The notes under the pieces are model-generated. The model worked only from the letters and a program-made list of their open reading frames with translations. It was not told the origin of the DNA and did not search any database. From the NCBI GenBank assembly GCA_025201365.1, contig JAIXMF010000003.1, positions 496,001 through 560,000 on the forward strand: a stretch of 64,000 bases of DNA, in the 5' to 3' direction. This DNA is from Syncephalis plumigaleata (lineage: Eukaryota > Zoopagomycota > Zoopagomycetes > Zoopagales > Piptocephalidaceae). This document shows, piece after piece, positions 47,140-61,658 of the stretch. Both the position numbers and the translations under genes were made by a program. Position 1 is the stretch's first letter, and every line of letters starts with the position of its first letter.

Positions 47140-49516
47140 TTAAGCAGAATTCAACGGCTTGGCTGCCTTTCCTAGCTTGCCAATAGCGTATGCTAATTTA
47201 GTGGAAATCTGATCAAGGGATAAATCACCTAAAATGACTTGTTAGTATACAGCATACATATGTTACGTTGCAATTGCTTACCTAGTTTTTCATCATCACG
47301 CACTTCCATAACAATCGTATGTGGATTAGTGCTATTCTTTGCACTTTGAGCAGTAGCAGCACGTAGTTTGGCCACCCATTTAGCACCATCTATCGTAAGT
47401 GGCATTAGTTAGTACGGATTAATAAGTAAACTGATTGATCACACTTACCCCAGTATGATGAAAACATGTTCTCGAGATAGTTAATCACAAGTATGTTGGG
47501 ATATATGGCATTAGACTTGATGTTTTCGTATGGTGAATATGATCTAATGGCTTTATATTCATCGATCGATTTATCTGGATTACCCCATGCAGGCACACGT
47601 ACGGATCCGCGATTACTGTTTTGATCCATTATTCTATTCAGGACATTTAAAAATGGTCCTATAATATCAAATTAGCATTCATCACTATTCAATGTACGAT
47701 CTTTACACTTACTGTCGATAATGGCCACCTTGGCAATATCAGGTTGCTTATTGAGTGCAGCACCAATAGTTGTAGAGCCATCGTTATAACCTTCAACTAC
47801 CATTAGATTATGACTGGTATACTTCTCGGATACCAACATATTAGTGGCAGACATAAAATCATCAACGAGAGCTGGTTTATCATTTTGTATCGTTGCTGGT
47901 TCACCTGCAGCCAAAGTTTTGCCAGTTATTCTTCTGTTATGAACAACAACACAGACAAATCCACGCTTAAGTAGCATTGCGAAATCTTTCCTAAAGCCCA
48001 TTTCATTCCTGAGGGTGCCACCATTGCTTATTAACCAAGCAGGATTCGCACCATTCTTCTGCATTCCACGCTTATAGGCAATGGTAATAGGAATATCAGG
48101 TTGATTTCCCTTGCTATCTGGCTTGCCTTTAGCATAGATAAGCTCGGTAACATAATCCGATTCATTGTAGTCAGGTACTGGATCTACATATGTCTTCGTT
48201 GCCTTCTTCGTTGCCATGTTGTAGGAATAGGTTGTTGGAGGTGTGATCAATGACGAGTACTCAAATATGAGCGTATCACTGTTGTAATCAGCTACTCCTC
48301 TATTAGTTGCCTGATATGATTTAGCTGGGAACTCGATATTGTGTGATTTGGCATTAGGCTGTAATCTTCCTTCGCTGTCATAGTCGTATATGGTGACTTG
48401 CTGAGTGACTGCAACGTAATTGAAGATTGCAATATGATTTCGGAAGACGTATATAGTGCTAGTCTTGAGCGTAGCGTTTTCCAGCACTGGTTTATGCGCG
48501 GTTTTATCATTTAGCTTGTCGATATCACATACGTATGCCGTCTTCTTCTTGGTATCCTTAGACTCGGTTAGAATTAAAAATTGCTTGTTCAAATGGTATA
48601 CCTCCAAAGATGATCCAGGCGATAACAATGCTTTAATAGGCACCATTTTACTTGCAGTATCACTGGTGGCATCCAAATAAAAGTGTTGTGTTTTACCACC
48701 TTTTTGATATACGTTTATGAAAAAGTATTGATTGCTGCTGGATTTCTTTATGATAATAGATTGTGCTTTTTGATCAGTATGAATGATGCTATCTTTATCT
48801 GCAGAAGTACCCATAGTGTGTCGCATTAGGCGAGGACCATCTCGACTATAAGCTGTGTATAGAATGCTATTTCCGGTGGCACTCCATTCAAACCAAAAGA
48901 TAGTACTCTCAACCTTGTCTGGAAGTAACTTTCCAGAAGCGAGATCCCTGAATTGCAAGCTGGATAGCCGCTTAATGGAATTGTATGCTTTAAAAACAAC
49001 TATGGTATGATTGCCGTTTGGCTTTACATCAAATACGCCTCTGGATCCCTCAGGTAGTGTATTGGTATCCAATACAACTTCCTCGGGTGCATTCGCTTCG
49101 CCTATCTTCTTTCGATAGCAGACAGGAAATTTGGTACCAGGTTGCAGTTTAGAATAATAGCTGTAATTTCCAATATATCGAAATAATATTACATGAGATT
49201 GGCTTGTCGTTTTGACCAGTTCACTATAAATCTGATCCTTAAGCTGTTGATCCTTGGCGAGCACTTGCTGAGCATAGACCTTCTCGGCATCGAGGTACTC
49301 TTTCACATCTGTACTGTCCTGGCCTTCATCCTTTATCCACTGGTAAGGATCATCGATAACCTCGCCATGGTACTTGTGCTGGAATAGTTTTGTCTTGGCC
49401 ACCGGTGCTTGTTCCGATTGAGCCCCTACAAGTGCGTGCAATGGTACGGCCAATCCAATAAGTACTGCAAAGTAGGCAAGTACTACAAACTTGCTTGTAT
49501 TACGATAGCAAAGCAT
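47140..49516 (-). CDS. Secreted oligopeptidase-B-like protein lacking the catalytic triad
   Basis: Prolyl oligopeptidase family (S9A, oligopeptidase B type) by layout. Minus-strand exons: 47713-49516, 47449-47658, 47282-47389, 47140-47228; about 735 residues. Signal peptide near FVVLAYFAVLIGLAVPLHAL. Propeller domain (DDPYQWIKDEGQDS, GVFDVKPNGNHTIVVF) precedes a hydrolase domain (KPALVDDFMSATNMLVSEKY). The nucleophile elbow, normally GGSAGG, reads EGYNDGST, so the Ser position is Asn. The Asp region (normally GLNDPRV) reads INYLENMFSSYWG, and the expected GHGG His loop is absent before the short C-terminus. Flanking sequence is otherwise well conserved and unbroken, so this looks like a maintained pseudoenzyme rather than a dying gene. 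Lies between the inverted-repeat arms. Confidence 0.85.
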
Positions 49517-50665
49517 GTCTTCTTGTTAGATAATGGTTGAGGAAACGTGACGTGACGTATTGATTGTATAAACGTAAAAATGATAATGAGCTGTAAAACG
49601 AATAAAATAGAAATGCGGCGCTTGAACCATCATCTACAGCAGATTGTCCTTGACATTATAAGAAGTTTGGAGTGGGGCTGTCAATGCTTCAACATCGTGC
49701 CATCTATGGCCACATTTGTCACGTCAATATGGCGTTGCATCAAGTTATTCAGGATTAGGTATGTACTGTAGTGGTTATTCCAAGTCCTGCCAATACCAAT
49801 TTGACATTCCGTCACATGTGCTTGCAATCCTAGCTATGACTGCAATGGATGTTTCATGTTGTATATGTACTCCTCAAGAGTACCTTTACCATTTGTTCGC
49901 ATATTGATACATTGTGCTTCACATATATTTATTGGTCCAATCTGTAACATAAACCAGTCATTATTCCATTCATCATACATATTTTTCTGTACCTATTGGG
50001 AAAGAAACTGTTAATGGCTCATGATATTTACTCGATATTTGTTCTTGTGAAATCACTAGAGGACTATTAGTGAAGCAAGAGCATGGTTATTTTCAGGACT
50101 GTTTAAACAATGCCGTAGAAGATGCGACTTGTATTCATGTCTCCTGCCTAGTGATTATTATTGGGTAGTTGCTTGCTTATGCTTACGGCTAAAGCATCAT
50201 GAATGTATCCAATAAACCTTTGGTAATATTGAAGAGAGCTTACATTGATAGCATAATGATAATGATGCTGAAAACAAGAACGATACGGCGAGTGTATAAC
50301 TAGTATGAAGCCATTAGATCAAACATATAAGCAAACTGTTTATTCTAGTAATAGTCGAGAATAGTTGCAATGATGATGATACAAACCTATACTTCCTCTC
50401 CAAGATGGGTGGTATCTACTGGGCTGATCTAGCAAGGTACTTATCCAACCAATGAAACGGAAAAACTATAGTAAGGAAGAAAAAGAGAAAGAAGGAAATG
50501 TATATGTGATGACATCAAAGAGCATTGTGCATCGTACGAAAAGCGTATGATTCAAAAATACAAAGCGGTCAAACGTATCATAGGCATGGGGGACCTGTGC
50601 ATCAGTCATCGGTGCATTCCAGTCAACCAGACAGGTTCTAGCCTCCATTAGTATGATTATTGGTA

Positions 50666-50761
50666 CTGATTGCAATGCATCACGGTATGTCATCGAATGA
50701 TCTCACAATCATATGGACATGAACATACTTAATGGTATCTATAATGCGATACGATATTCAT
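50666..50761 (+). repeat. Short dispersed direct repeat (partner at 46858-46970)
   Basis: Both start ACTGATTGCAATGCATCACG and continue through TGTCATCGAATGA and GGTATCTATAATGCGATACG with small differences and a short gap. About 100 bp each, same orientation. Confidence 0.8.
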
Positions 50762-51224
50762 TCAAACAATACAATCTATTATCATTATCGATTACGCTGT
50801 ATAACCAACATATTTGATGATCTAATAAATCCATTCATTCATTTACATACACATGCAGTTTACTCTACCAACAGCTTCTTCAATTGCTCATAGATTTGCA
50901 TAACACATATTGAATCCTACTAGTATAATTACTAGCAATGCTCAACATTATACCACCATCACTTGTCACTTTATCTATTTGTTGCTGAACTATAGGCGGC
51001 ATTATACCATTGCAGCAAAGTTACCAATGGCATTAAATGATACGAAGCTTACATTGCCGTATTCACGATACATACTCGAATAAACACAAATATTAAGCAA
51101 TATATGACAATCAATTCAACGTGGAATAAAGCATTAGATACTTGCATGTCAATAATAATCATTCAAGACAGCTGTAACGTGCATTATGAGACATTAAAGA
51201 ACTAAAGCACGATCATTATTGTGA

Positions 51225-51325
51225 TATACTTTAATCAGTAACTAGAAACTAAGCATAGGAAAAGAGAAGAAAGGCGAGTATCACATACAATATTAGTTAC
51301 CATTTATAGATATGGTTTATATAGA
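51225..51325 (-). pseudogene. Fragment of duplicated small gene (exon 2 end plus intron)
   Basis: Similar to 55352-55452: shared GTATGTGATACTCG donor region, followed on the minus strand by CTTTCTTCTCTTTTCC. The exon part is degenerate compared with the 55 kb copy. Confidence 0.55.
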
Positions 51326-51418
51326 ATGCTTAACTACCAAATAATCACGGTTACGACTAATATTTTTTGTAATTTTCTTCTCTTTGTCTGAACTGTATTC
51401 GTTACTCGAATTCATACA

Positions 51419-52510
51419 ATGTCAATACGGCTTCAGTATTCATTATTACGGCGTTATCATAGTTCGTTGGCACGTTGCGTCGTCTTTGAACAGACGGGCT
51501 CACCCACTCAAGTACTCAGGTAAATGTTACTAGAAGATACACACATATACGTATACACGTATTATTATCGTTATTACTTACGCTGCTTGTTAAGAGTAAG
51601 GGAGGTGGCATTGCCCGCATTAACGAAACATTCCGTTCATATAAGAATGTTGGCGTTTCCCATTAACCCTGCGGATATTAACCAAATTGAGGGTGTCTAC
51701 CCTATCAAAGCCCATAGAATGGAGGAGCATTCGTTATGGGTACCCGGTAATGAAGGTGTTGCCCAAGTCATCGCGGTCGGAGACGAGGCGGCTTCACACT
51801 TTACACCGGGTGATTGGGTATTACCAGCGGCACCGGCATTTGGTATGTAATAATAATAATAGTAGTAGTAGTAATAGTATGGCATCAATAGAGTATTAAG
51901 TAATTAACTAATAATATGCGATTGATTAATTTAGGTACATGGCGTACAGAGATGGTAGTTAATCATGAACAAATAGATAAACTACCGCGCTATGAGACAA
52001 TGACGCCTTTAGAGGCGGCGACATTATCGGTTAATCCATGTACAGCCTACCGTATGCTTAAGGATTTCGCTAATCTTGAATCGGGTGAGTAAAGCATATT
52101 TTATTAGCAATAATATTCACATTCAATCATCAATATACAGGAGATGTAGTTCTACAAAATGGAGCCAATAGCGCTGTGGGACAAGCAGTGATACAGATAG
52201 CTCATGCTTGGGGATTACGCACGATGAATGTTATTCGTGATCGGTTAGTATAAATTTTACTTATGTATTTGCTAAATAATACTAATTATATAATAAGTCC
52301 CGATTTCGATCAAGTGGCTAATCAGCTTAAAGCCATCGGTGCTGACTGGGTTGTCCGCGACACGGAAATACGAAATACGGAAACTCAGGATTGGTTAAGG
52401 TCGGTGGCAGTGCGACCACCTTTACTAGCCTTGAATGGTGTAGGCGGTAAAAGTGCTCAGAATCTAGCACGTTTACTAGGGTAAGTGTATAGAATAAGTA
52501 ATATAATCAT

Positions 52511-52599
<89 letters not shown>

Positions 52600-52950
52600 T
52601 GTAGAGTGGGTGGTACTATCGTCACGTATGGTGCCATGTCACGTCAACCGGTGAACTTCCCTGCCTCGGCTTTCATATTTAAAGATTTGATTGCACGAGG
52701 CTACTGGATGTCGCGCTGGACGGAGGAGAAGGTGCCCGGTCGTATCGAGGCAAAGCGTACGATGCTCGCCGACTTAGTCGAGCTGTTACGTCGTGGTCAA
52801 TTAACAGGTCCGAGGGCCGAATTAGCGCACTGGGGCGATGAATCAGATACGAGTACATCACTAACTAATCTTCTGGCACATATCAATAAGGCCGGCACTA
52901 GTATGGCAGGCCAAAAACAAGTAATCATGGTGGCTAATCCTACTAAATAA
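51419..52950 (+). CDS. ETR1: Mitochondrial trans-2-enoyl-thioester reductase (Etr1/MECR)
   Basis: NADPH-dependent last step of mitochondrial fatty acid synthesis. Six exons: 51419-51519, 51595-51842, 51935-52084, 52141-52243, 52298-52480, 52605-52950. Arg/Ser-rich N-terminus [20 protein letters not shown] fits a mitochondrial presequence. Medium-chain reductase features: [50 protein letters not shown], nucleotide-binding [32 protein letters not shown] and [20 protein letters not shown], then [13 protein letters not shown]. Intron 5 is largely a TAA microsatellite. All phases agree and the frame is unbroken. Confidence 0.95.
52512..52599. repeat. TAA trinucleotide microsatellite in Etr1 intron 5
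   Basis: About 29 uninterrupted TAA units filling most of the intron. Confidence 0.95.
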
Positions 52951-53019
52951 TAAACCGTGTAAATAGACACCTATACGTATTGTTAAATAAGAATTGTATA
53001 AGTAATAATCGATAACACA

Positions 53020-53170
53020 TATTTATTCAATAAATGTTTGATTGATGATCTTGTAGATATATTTTTTGGATCAAGGAATAATGACTTGAATGGCATGGAC
53101 ACTAAATGAGGGTCTTGTAGTACCAATCCATCCTTGAGTATCAATATATCTACTTGATGATGTCCTTGTC
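53020..53170 (-). pseudogene. Fragment of duplicated small gene (last exon)
   Basis: About 150 bp similar to 55165-55320. In the frame shared by both copies it reads RTSSSRYIDTQGWIGTTRPS then SVHAIQVIIP, but contains a stop where the other copy has Trp. It abuts inverted-repeat arm 2. Confidence 0.55.
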
Positions 53171-53178
53171 TTGCTTGC

Positions 53179-53439
53179 TTAATGTCCAGCAATATTGTGA
53201 TTAGGTTGTACATGATGACCAGTGCGTTGATCGTTGTCAACATCGCCATGATTTCTACCAAGAGCGTTAACGATAGCAGGGACAGCGACTACAGCGTCTT
53301 TACCGACGGCGTTATCTTGGACATTTATGTTGTCGGCTAGAGGAGCACGACGGACCCTGTTGGGCCTGGCTTCAACGGTGGCCAGGCTGGCGACAGCGAC
53401 GACGGCGACGGCAATGGCGATAGCGGCAGAGAACTTCAT
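53179..53439 (-). CDS. 86-residue secreted peptide precursor, copy 2
   Basis: Same gene as 45773-46033 in the opposite orientation, with TATA box at 53609-53615. Signal peptide, RVRR processing site and mature part are all intact; differences are residue 20 Ala for Val and residue 62 Arg for Asn. Retention of both reading frames in both arms supports a functional product or very recent duplication. Confidence 0.8.
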   Translation of the reverse strand: MKFSAAIAIAVAVVAVASLATVEARPNRVRRAPLADNINVQDNAVGKDAVVAVPAIVNALGRNHGDVDNDQRTGHHVQPNHNIAGH

Positions 53440-54499
53440 GTTGATATTAGTCTAGTGGAATAGGTAGACAGATAAACAAACTAAAACGAGAATACAGAGC
53501 AATAATATATACGAGTACTAATAGTAGTAGCTAGAGTAGTAGCTAGAGTAGAATAGAGTAGAAGAGTGAGTATGAAGATGGCAAGTCGAGTGTGCCAAAA
53601 AGTGCTTGATTTATAGCCGAGATGATAGTGATGATGGCGGATATTCCTAGTGAACATAGCAGGATGGCCATAGACCACAGTCAGACTATCTCCATACGAT
53701 ACTCGCCTCTGTACATGGATTGTACTCGGAATGATGGAACATCCATCAGACTGCACGTTTACCATGCCATCCATGTGGATATTAACCAGTAGATTTGCTA
53801 TCTGAATGATAGTGCAATACTGCTCTAGCAGCATCATGCAAGTTAGTGGTGCATATCGGTATAGCAGCATTGTCATTCATTGCATGTGAGTAGTATATTG
53901 AGAATACAAGCACCACTAACTTTCATTTGTCAATTGGCAGTGTAGTTTGAATGCTCAGAGTTAAGCAATGTCAAGTTGATTCGTTATGTTCATGCTTGCA
54001 TGATGATATCATTATTCCTGTTGAGAATTAACCAACAGCATCCATGTAGCATCCCTCTCACCGCATGGACGTACAACATATGACCGCTGAATTCGCATAC
54101 CAATGTCATTGTTATTGGTGAATGTCAAACGACGTTAAACTTGTTGATTGATCCTTTCCAGACTGGAAGCTATGCATATGGGACTGTGCATATGAAAAGA
54201 GGCTTGGCTGTACGTATGGTTATTCGTAATATCGAACACCCTGATAGCTTAGAAATACCTGTTCCTATTAGTGTAATTATGTAGACATCAATCAAATGGC
54301 CAGAACATATCGTATCACCATTATCATTGATAGCTATCGGTATGTTCGGTGAATGCTGACGCGTACACTTGCATCAACTGGTATTGCTTGTCTGTATCGT
54401 ACATCCAAACATATCGACTACTCTGTATTGATTGATTGCACGCTGATATTATTGTAATCATTGCATTGATTGTTGTATACATGACTAGTGTATTATGGA

Positions 54500-54501
<2 letters not shown>

Positions 54502-54575
<74 letters not shown>
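54502..54575. repeat. TAG trinucleotide microsatellite in arm 2
   Basis: About 24 units, versus about 9 at the equivalent place in arm 1 (44683-44709). Confidence 0.95.
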
Positions 54576-55164
54576 ATCAATAGGTGAGTGATCATTGACG
54601 GATACAATGGACAGACAAATACCAAATGACAGGTAGTATTGGTGTAGTAACACACCGAGCAGATGAGTACCAATTAGATGGAGGAATACATGTCCAGCCT
54701 GCCTCTGTCAATTGTCGAATGCAATCCAAATGCATCATGCGAGCGAGCAGCGTTAATCTGAATTGTCAAGGTCGTTCGATGCATGGTTGCAGTATCATCA
54801 TGGTGTTCACCTTCGCATGAACATATCATAACTGAACAGTGATGTAACATATCAGGTTATCGCTATTGGTCTATGCGTGCAGCTAGTGAGAAGGAAGGAA
54901 GAGTTGCTATCATTTTAACTGCATACAGATGCACCATATGAGAAAAGCTGTCCACATGCTTAATCATTATGACGATAAATGAAGATGATGGTGAATGCCT
55001 GACCTTTGTGTTACCGCATGGTTTGTCAATTGTCTGAATCTACACATCATCATTATCATTTCAGAATACTACATCAATGATGACGCGTACACCTGTGATA
55101 ACCATCATGGCTGGTTATATTCTATTGAAATGATTGTATTGAGCATCATGTACATGAGTATAGA

Positions 55165-55571
55165 TTAACATGTTTATTCAATAAATGATTGAATGATTTT
55201 GTAGGTATATTTCTTGGTCCAAGGAATAATAACTTGAATGACATGGACACTAATTGAGGGTCTTGTTGTACCAATACATTCTTGACTTGAATACCACCTA
55301 TAATATCTACTTGATGATGTCCTCTTTTTGCTCTGTAATCATAATGAATTAGTATGGGTATACTTTAAGCAGACAAGAAATTAAACATTGGAAAAGAGAA
55401 GAAAGACGAGTATCACATACAATATTAGTTGCCATTTCTAGATATGTTTTACAGTGCTTTTCCATCCAATTTGCGCAGTTAGCCTTCTGTTTTTACGAAT
55501 AAATAATAAATAGGTCAATACTTACGTATTTAGATGTGAGTAGTGATCATCCTCAACTGCTGGAACCATGA
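55165..55571 (-). CDS. Possible small gene, complete member of the duplicated fragments
   Basis: Unrecognised and weakly supported. On the minus strand a possible exon reads KANCANWMEKHCKTYLEMAT then NI, followed by GTATGT...TACTAAT...ACAG (a good intron) and a last exon SKKRTSSSRYYRWYSSQECI, GTTRPSISVHVIQVIIPWTK, ending IIQSFIE stop near 55166-55170. Differences from the 53020-53170 copy include synonymous Lys and Val changes in this frame, which favours past coding. A first exon starting at MVPAVEDDHYSHLN (ATG at about 55571) has a good donor but its phase does not fit, so the 5' end is unresolved. Confidence 0.3.
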
Positions 55572-55720
55572 CAACTACTTAATAATAACAGCAATGCGAT
55601 AATGGTGTTAACAATTGTGCAAACTTATCTATTAATAAAGAGCAAAAGTTAATGACTAACTGCATTAATCGGTTGGAAAAACACTGTATTTTGTTTTGAT
55701 TAGACACCATTTTAATTATT

Positions 55721-58719
<2,999 letters not shown>

Positions 58720-58843
58720 ATAAATATAGATTAGGTTATTTGGTTTAACTTGTATACCACTACATGAATACATCGTAATGCAACTGTTGCCCATATCAAC
58801 TTAATACGCCATTTATTGGTTAGAAAGAAACGAAATATAACGC

Positions 58844-59406
58844 TTAGTTGTCAAATCGTATAACACTACACTTGTAATTGCCCTCGTTGAAATTAGAAAA
58901 CTCCTAAATACAATGATGGTAAGCTATTTTATACGTATGCAAATCAACTACAACTTACCTTCAAACTATCCAATGCTTTTCGAATACCATGTTTGGAGGC
59001 ATTTCGACAGCGTATCTTGACTTCCATACCATTCAAGTCACCGATGGCACTACACGACTGCCAGTTCTCCTCCCAAATTGACGATACCAATAGCGTATAC
59101 TGGTCGTCAATCACTTTTCTCGTCCCTTTAGCTAGTGTTGACTCCATATTGAGTTTACATTGCGCGCCCTCTTTCTCATCCTCACTACTGGCGATTGTAT
59201 ACTGTTCTATCGGTGGTAGCGTTCACATTAGATGAATGTAACGAATAACCGTTTAATACGTAGTAACTTACTATCGTTAGGTTGTGGTAATGGTAAACCA
59301 AAGATGGTAAGCATTCTTCGTTTTATGCTTGGTTGTGCCACAACTGTTTCTATTTGTGTAGCAACTAGTAATACGTTAATTGTAGCTAGAATAAACAAAA
59401 AGCGCA
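58844..59406 (-). CDS. Small secreted four-cysteine protein, unrecognised
   Basis: Minus-strand exons 59272-59406, 58959-59206 and 58844-58903, giving about 146 residues. Signal peptide MRFLFILATINVLLVATQIE ending near VVAQ. Then PSIKRRMLTIFGLPLPQPND, with a KRR dibasic site, and a mature region with four cysteines (AQCKLN, QSCSAIG, IRCRNAS, YKCSVIR) ending VIRFDN. Family not recognised. The even number of Cys and secretion signal are consistent with a small disulfide-stabilised extracellular protein. Confidence 0.6.
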
Positions 59407-60197
59407 TGTTGATTGTTCGAGAGAAATCGTTAGGAAATATTGTAAAGAAAGAATAGAGAGTCATTGCAAGTTCATTCATTAATTGGGATATATTTATAGG
59501 ATGGTTGCATGATTGATTACTACTAATAACAATAGTACTAGTAGTAAATAAATAGATGCGGTTGCAAGTTAATTCATCCAGTAAATCGGAATAACAATCT
59601 GTAACGCATAATCTGGCTTTTGTTTATATTTGTATGGAATTGACCTGATTCGGCATTTAACGAATGACCAAATAGAGGTAAAGAAGACCCCTGGCAATCC
59701 ATATTAGCATAATGGAAGTCTATATTGGAATATTGATGAGTTCACTAATGGCACAATGATTATGCTTGACATTTTAGAATGCATCTATTAATAGTAACAA
59801 TATTAAGAATAGTCTGCTTCATCAACAATAATGAACGTTGTTATCGATGACTAACCGGTATTGACTGTAATGATTACCATATAAAGCTATCATCGACTGG
59901 TTTCTCACTTTATGACGCATTGTTAGGCCTCTATTGAGAGATAGGGGAATGATTATGATATGTGTGGTACGAAAAGTGCAGTCAAGCCAGAGGATATTCA
60001 TGTGATGCATCTCTTTTCACTTTCAATTAACTGATACTGTTTAGCTACACTCTTGGCTCTACTTTTATCAAGTATATTACACGTTCGTGGATATCATATT
60101 TATAGGATATTACTCCGATATTGCCGCTAGTAAGATTGTTTAGCCGTAGTATTGTCTCTCTCGTTCCGTTTTTGGCAACATTCTAGTCTATTCAACC
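59407..60197. promoter_or_regulatory. Divergent intergenic region
   Basis: About 790 bp between the small secreted protein and oxygenase 3. AT-rich; nothing specific recognised, promoters inferred from gene orientation. Confidence 0.4.
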
Positions 60198-61486
60198 ATG
60201 ACCACTACTACTATTCCGATTATCGACTTTGCTCCATTCCTCAATAAGCAGTCAAGCGAGAGTGAGCGACTTGATATTGCAAAGCAAATCGATGATGCCT
60301 GTCGCAATTACGGGTAAGGTAGTTTATTTGTATTCATTCCTGTTTAACAATTGATCAACTCCATCGCGGATGATAGTTTCTTCCATCTTATTAATCATGG
60401 TCTATCTCGAGAGCAGTATGATGGCATTCATGCCATTGCACAAAGGTTTTTTGCACAATCAGAAGAGGATAAACAGCAGCATGCTGTCGAGGGGGCATTT
60501 CGCGGTTACATGCGTCGTGTCAATAGCAAGCACGGTAATCACGAGAATAGCTACGAGACATTTAGTTTCTATCCGTCGGTACAGCATTTCGTGAATGGGA
60601 AACCAACGACCGCGTATGAACAAATCGATGCCAATGCGGATATACTCGGTCCACAGAATAGGTTTCTTGATCCGGAAATCAAGCAAGCCATGTTGACCTA
60701 TCGTGCTGAGTTGATAGACATTGCCGTACAACTGGTCAAGGCCATTGCCATGGTGCATCATGGTGATATTACGCAATTTGATTGGATGCGCGAAGCATTC
60801 TGCGGTATTCGTTTTAGTTGCTATCCCACACTCGATTCGAAAATAGTCGATGAAGGCGGTTACAGTCTATCTGCTCATTCTGATTTCGGGTAGGATATTC
60901 TTCATGCGAATGACTCGTGTAATGCTAGACAATACTAATGATTGATATGAATAGATTCTTGACTTTATTAAATCAAGTAAATAACCAATAACAAATGACT
61001 AAATCATTGCTATCGGCTATTTGATAATTAACTATTACGACGACTGTTGCTTATAGGATCCCAATGTTAGCGCGCTAGAGGTGTTCGATGATCAAGCACG
61101 AGAATGGTATAAAGTTGATCCGATTCCCTATAGTCTTGTGATAAATGTCGGTGACATGGCCAGAGTAAGTTATATATATATATATACGTGCTTACATAAA
61201 CATGATCTATGTAACAACTATGAATACGACTAATAATCTCCACTAGTTATGGTCGAATGGAACGTATAAAGCGGCCGTACATCGAGTAATCCATTTGGGT
61301 AATGAAATGCGCTATTCTATTCCACTTTTCTATGAGCCACGATTTGATGCTATTATGGAACCATTCCCAGCTTTTGTAAATAGTACCAATCACAAATCCG
61401 AGTATAATCCCGTACGTTTTGGCGATTACGTGTTGAATCGATTAAAGAAGTTCTACAACGATGAAAATACGAATGACAGCAACTAA
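60198..61486 (+). CDS. 2OG-Fe(II) oxygenase, IPNS-like, paralogue 3 (intact)
   Basis: Intact member of the three-gene family. Five exons: 60198-60313, 60377-60889, 60955-60976, 61057-61164, 61247-61486, all GT-AG. Begins MTTTTIPIIDFAPFLNKQ and GFFHLINHGLSREQYDGIHA. Iron ligands are H and D of SAHSDFG and H of AVHRVIHLG; RYSIPLF carries the 2OG-binding Arg. The tiny third exon encodes only FLTLLNQ with split Gly codon, as in the other copies. Serves as the reference for judging interruptions in paralogues 1 and 2. Substrate unknown. Confidence 0.9.
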
Positions 61487-61658
61487 TAAAGTAGTAATAA
61501 TATACGTTTATAATTCATGGAAATAGTTTATTATTAGCATACGTATTTCCTTTTGGATTTCAAATAGAATTGTAATAAAAAGCTAACATGCTTGCTATAT
61601 ATGTCAATTCGTTGATAGTGATAGACGCCATTAAAACACATTCACATAGGTATGTGTA

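Larger units (their letters stand above)
49517..51418. other. Intergenic region between pseudo-peptidase and Etr1
   Basis: 1.9 kb without a supported gene. Contains a repeat (50666-50761) similar to 46858-46970 and a fragment (51225-51325) similar to 55352-55452. Otherwise AT-rich with nothing recognised. Confidence 0.55.
53175..55163 (-). repeat. Inverted-repeat arm 2 (about 1.99 kb)
   Basis: Reverse-complement partner of 44097-46037. Longer mainly because its TAG microsatellite (about 54502-54575) is expanded. It is bracketed by the similar segments 53020-53170 and 55165-55320 in direct orientation. Confidence 0.92.

Noticed and set aside
54485-54673. Open frames encoding long Thr or Tyr runs
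   Set aside because: Produced entirely by the TAG microsatellite in arm 2.
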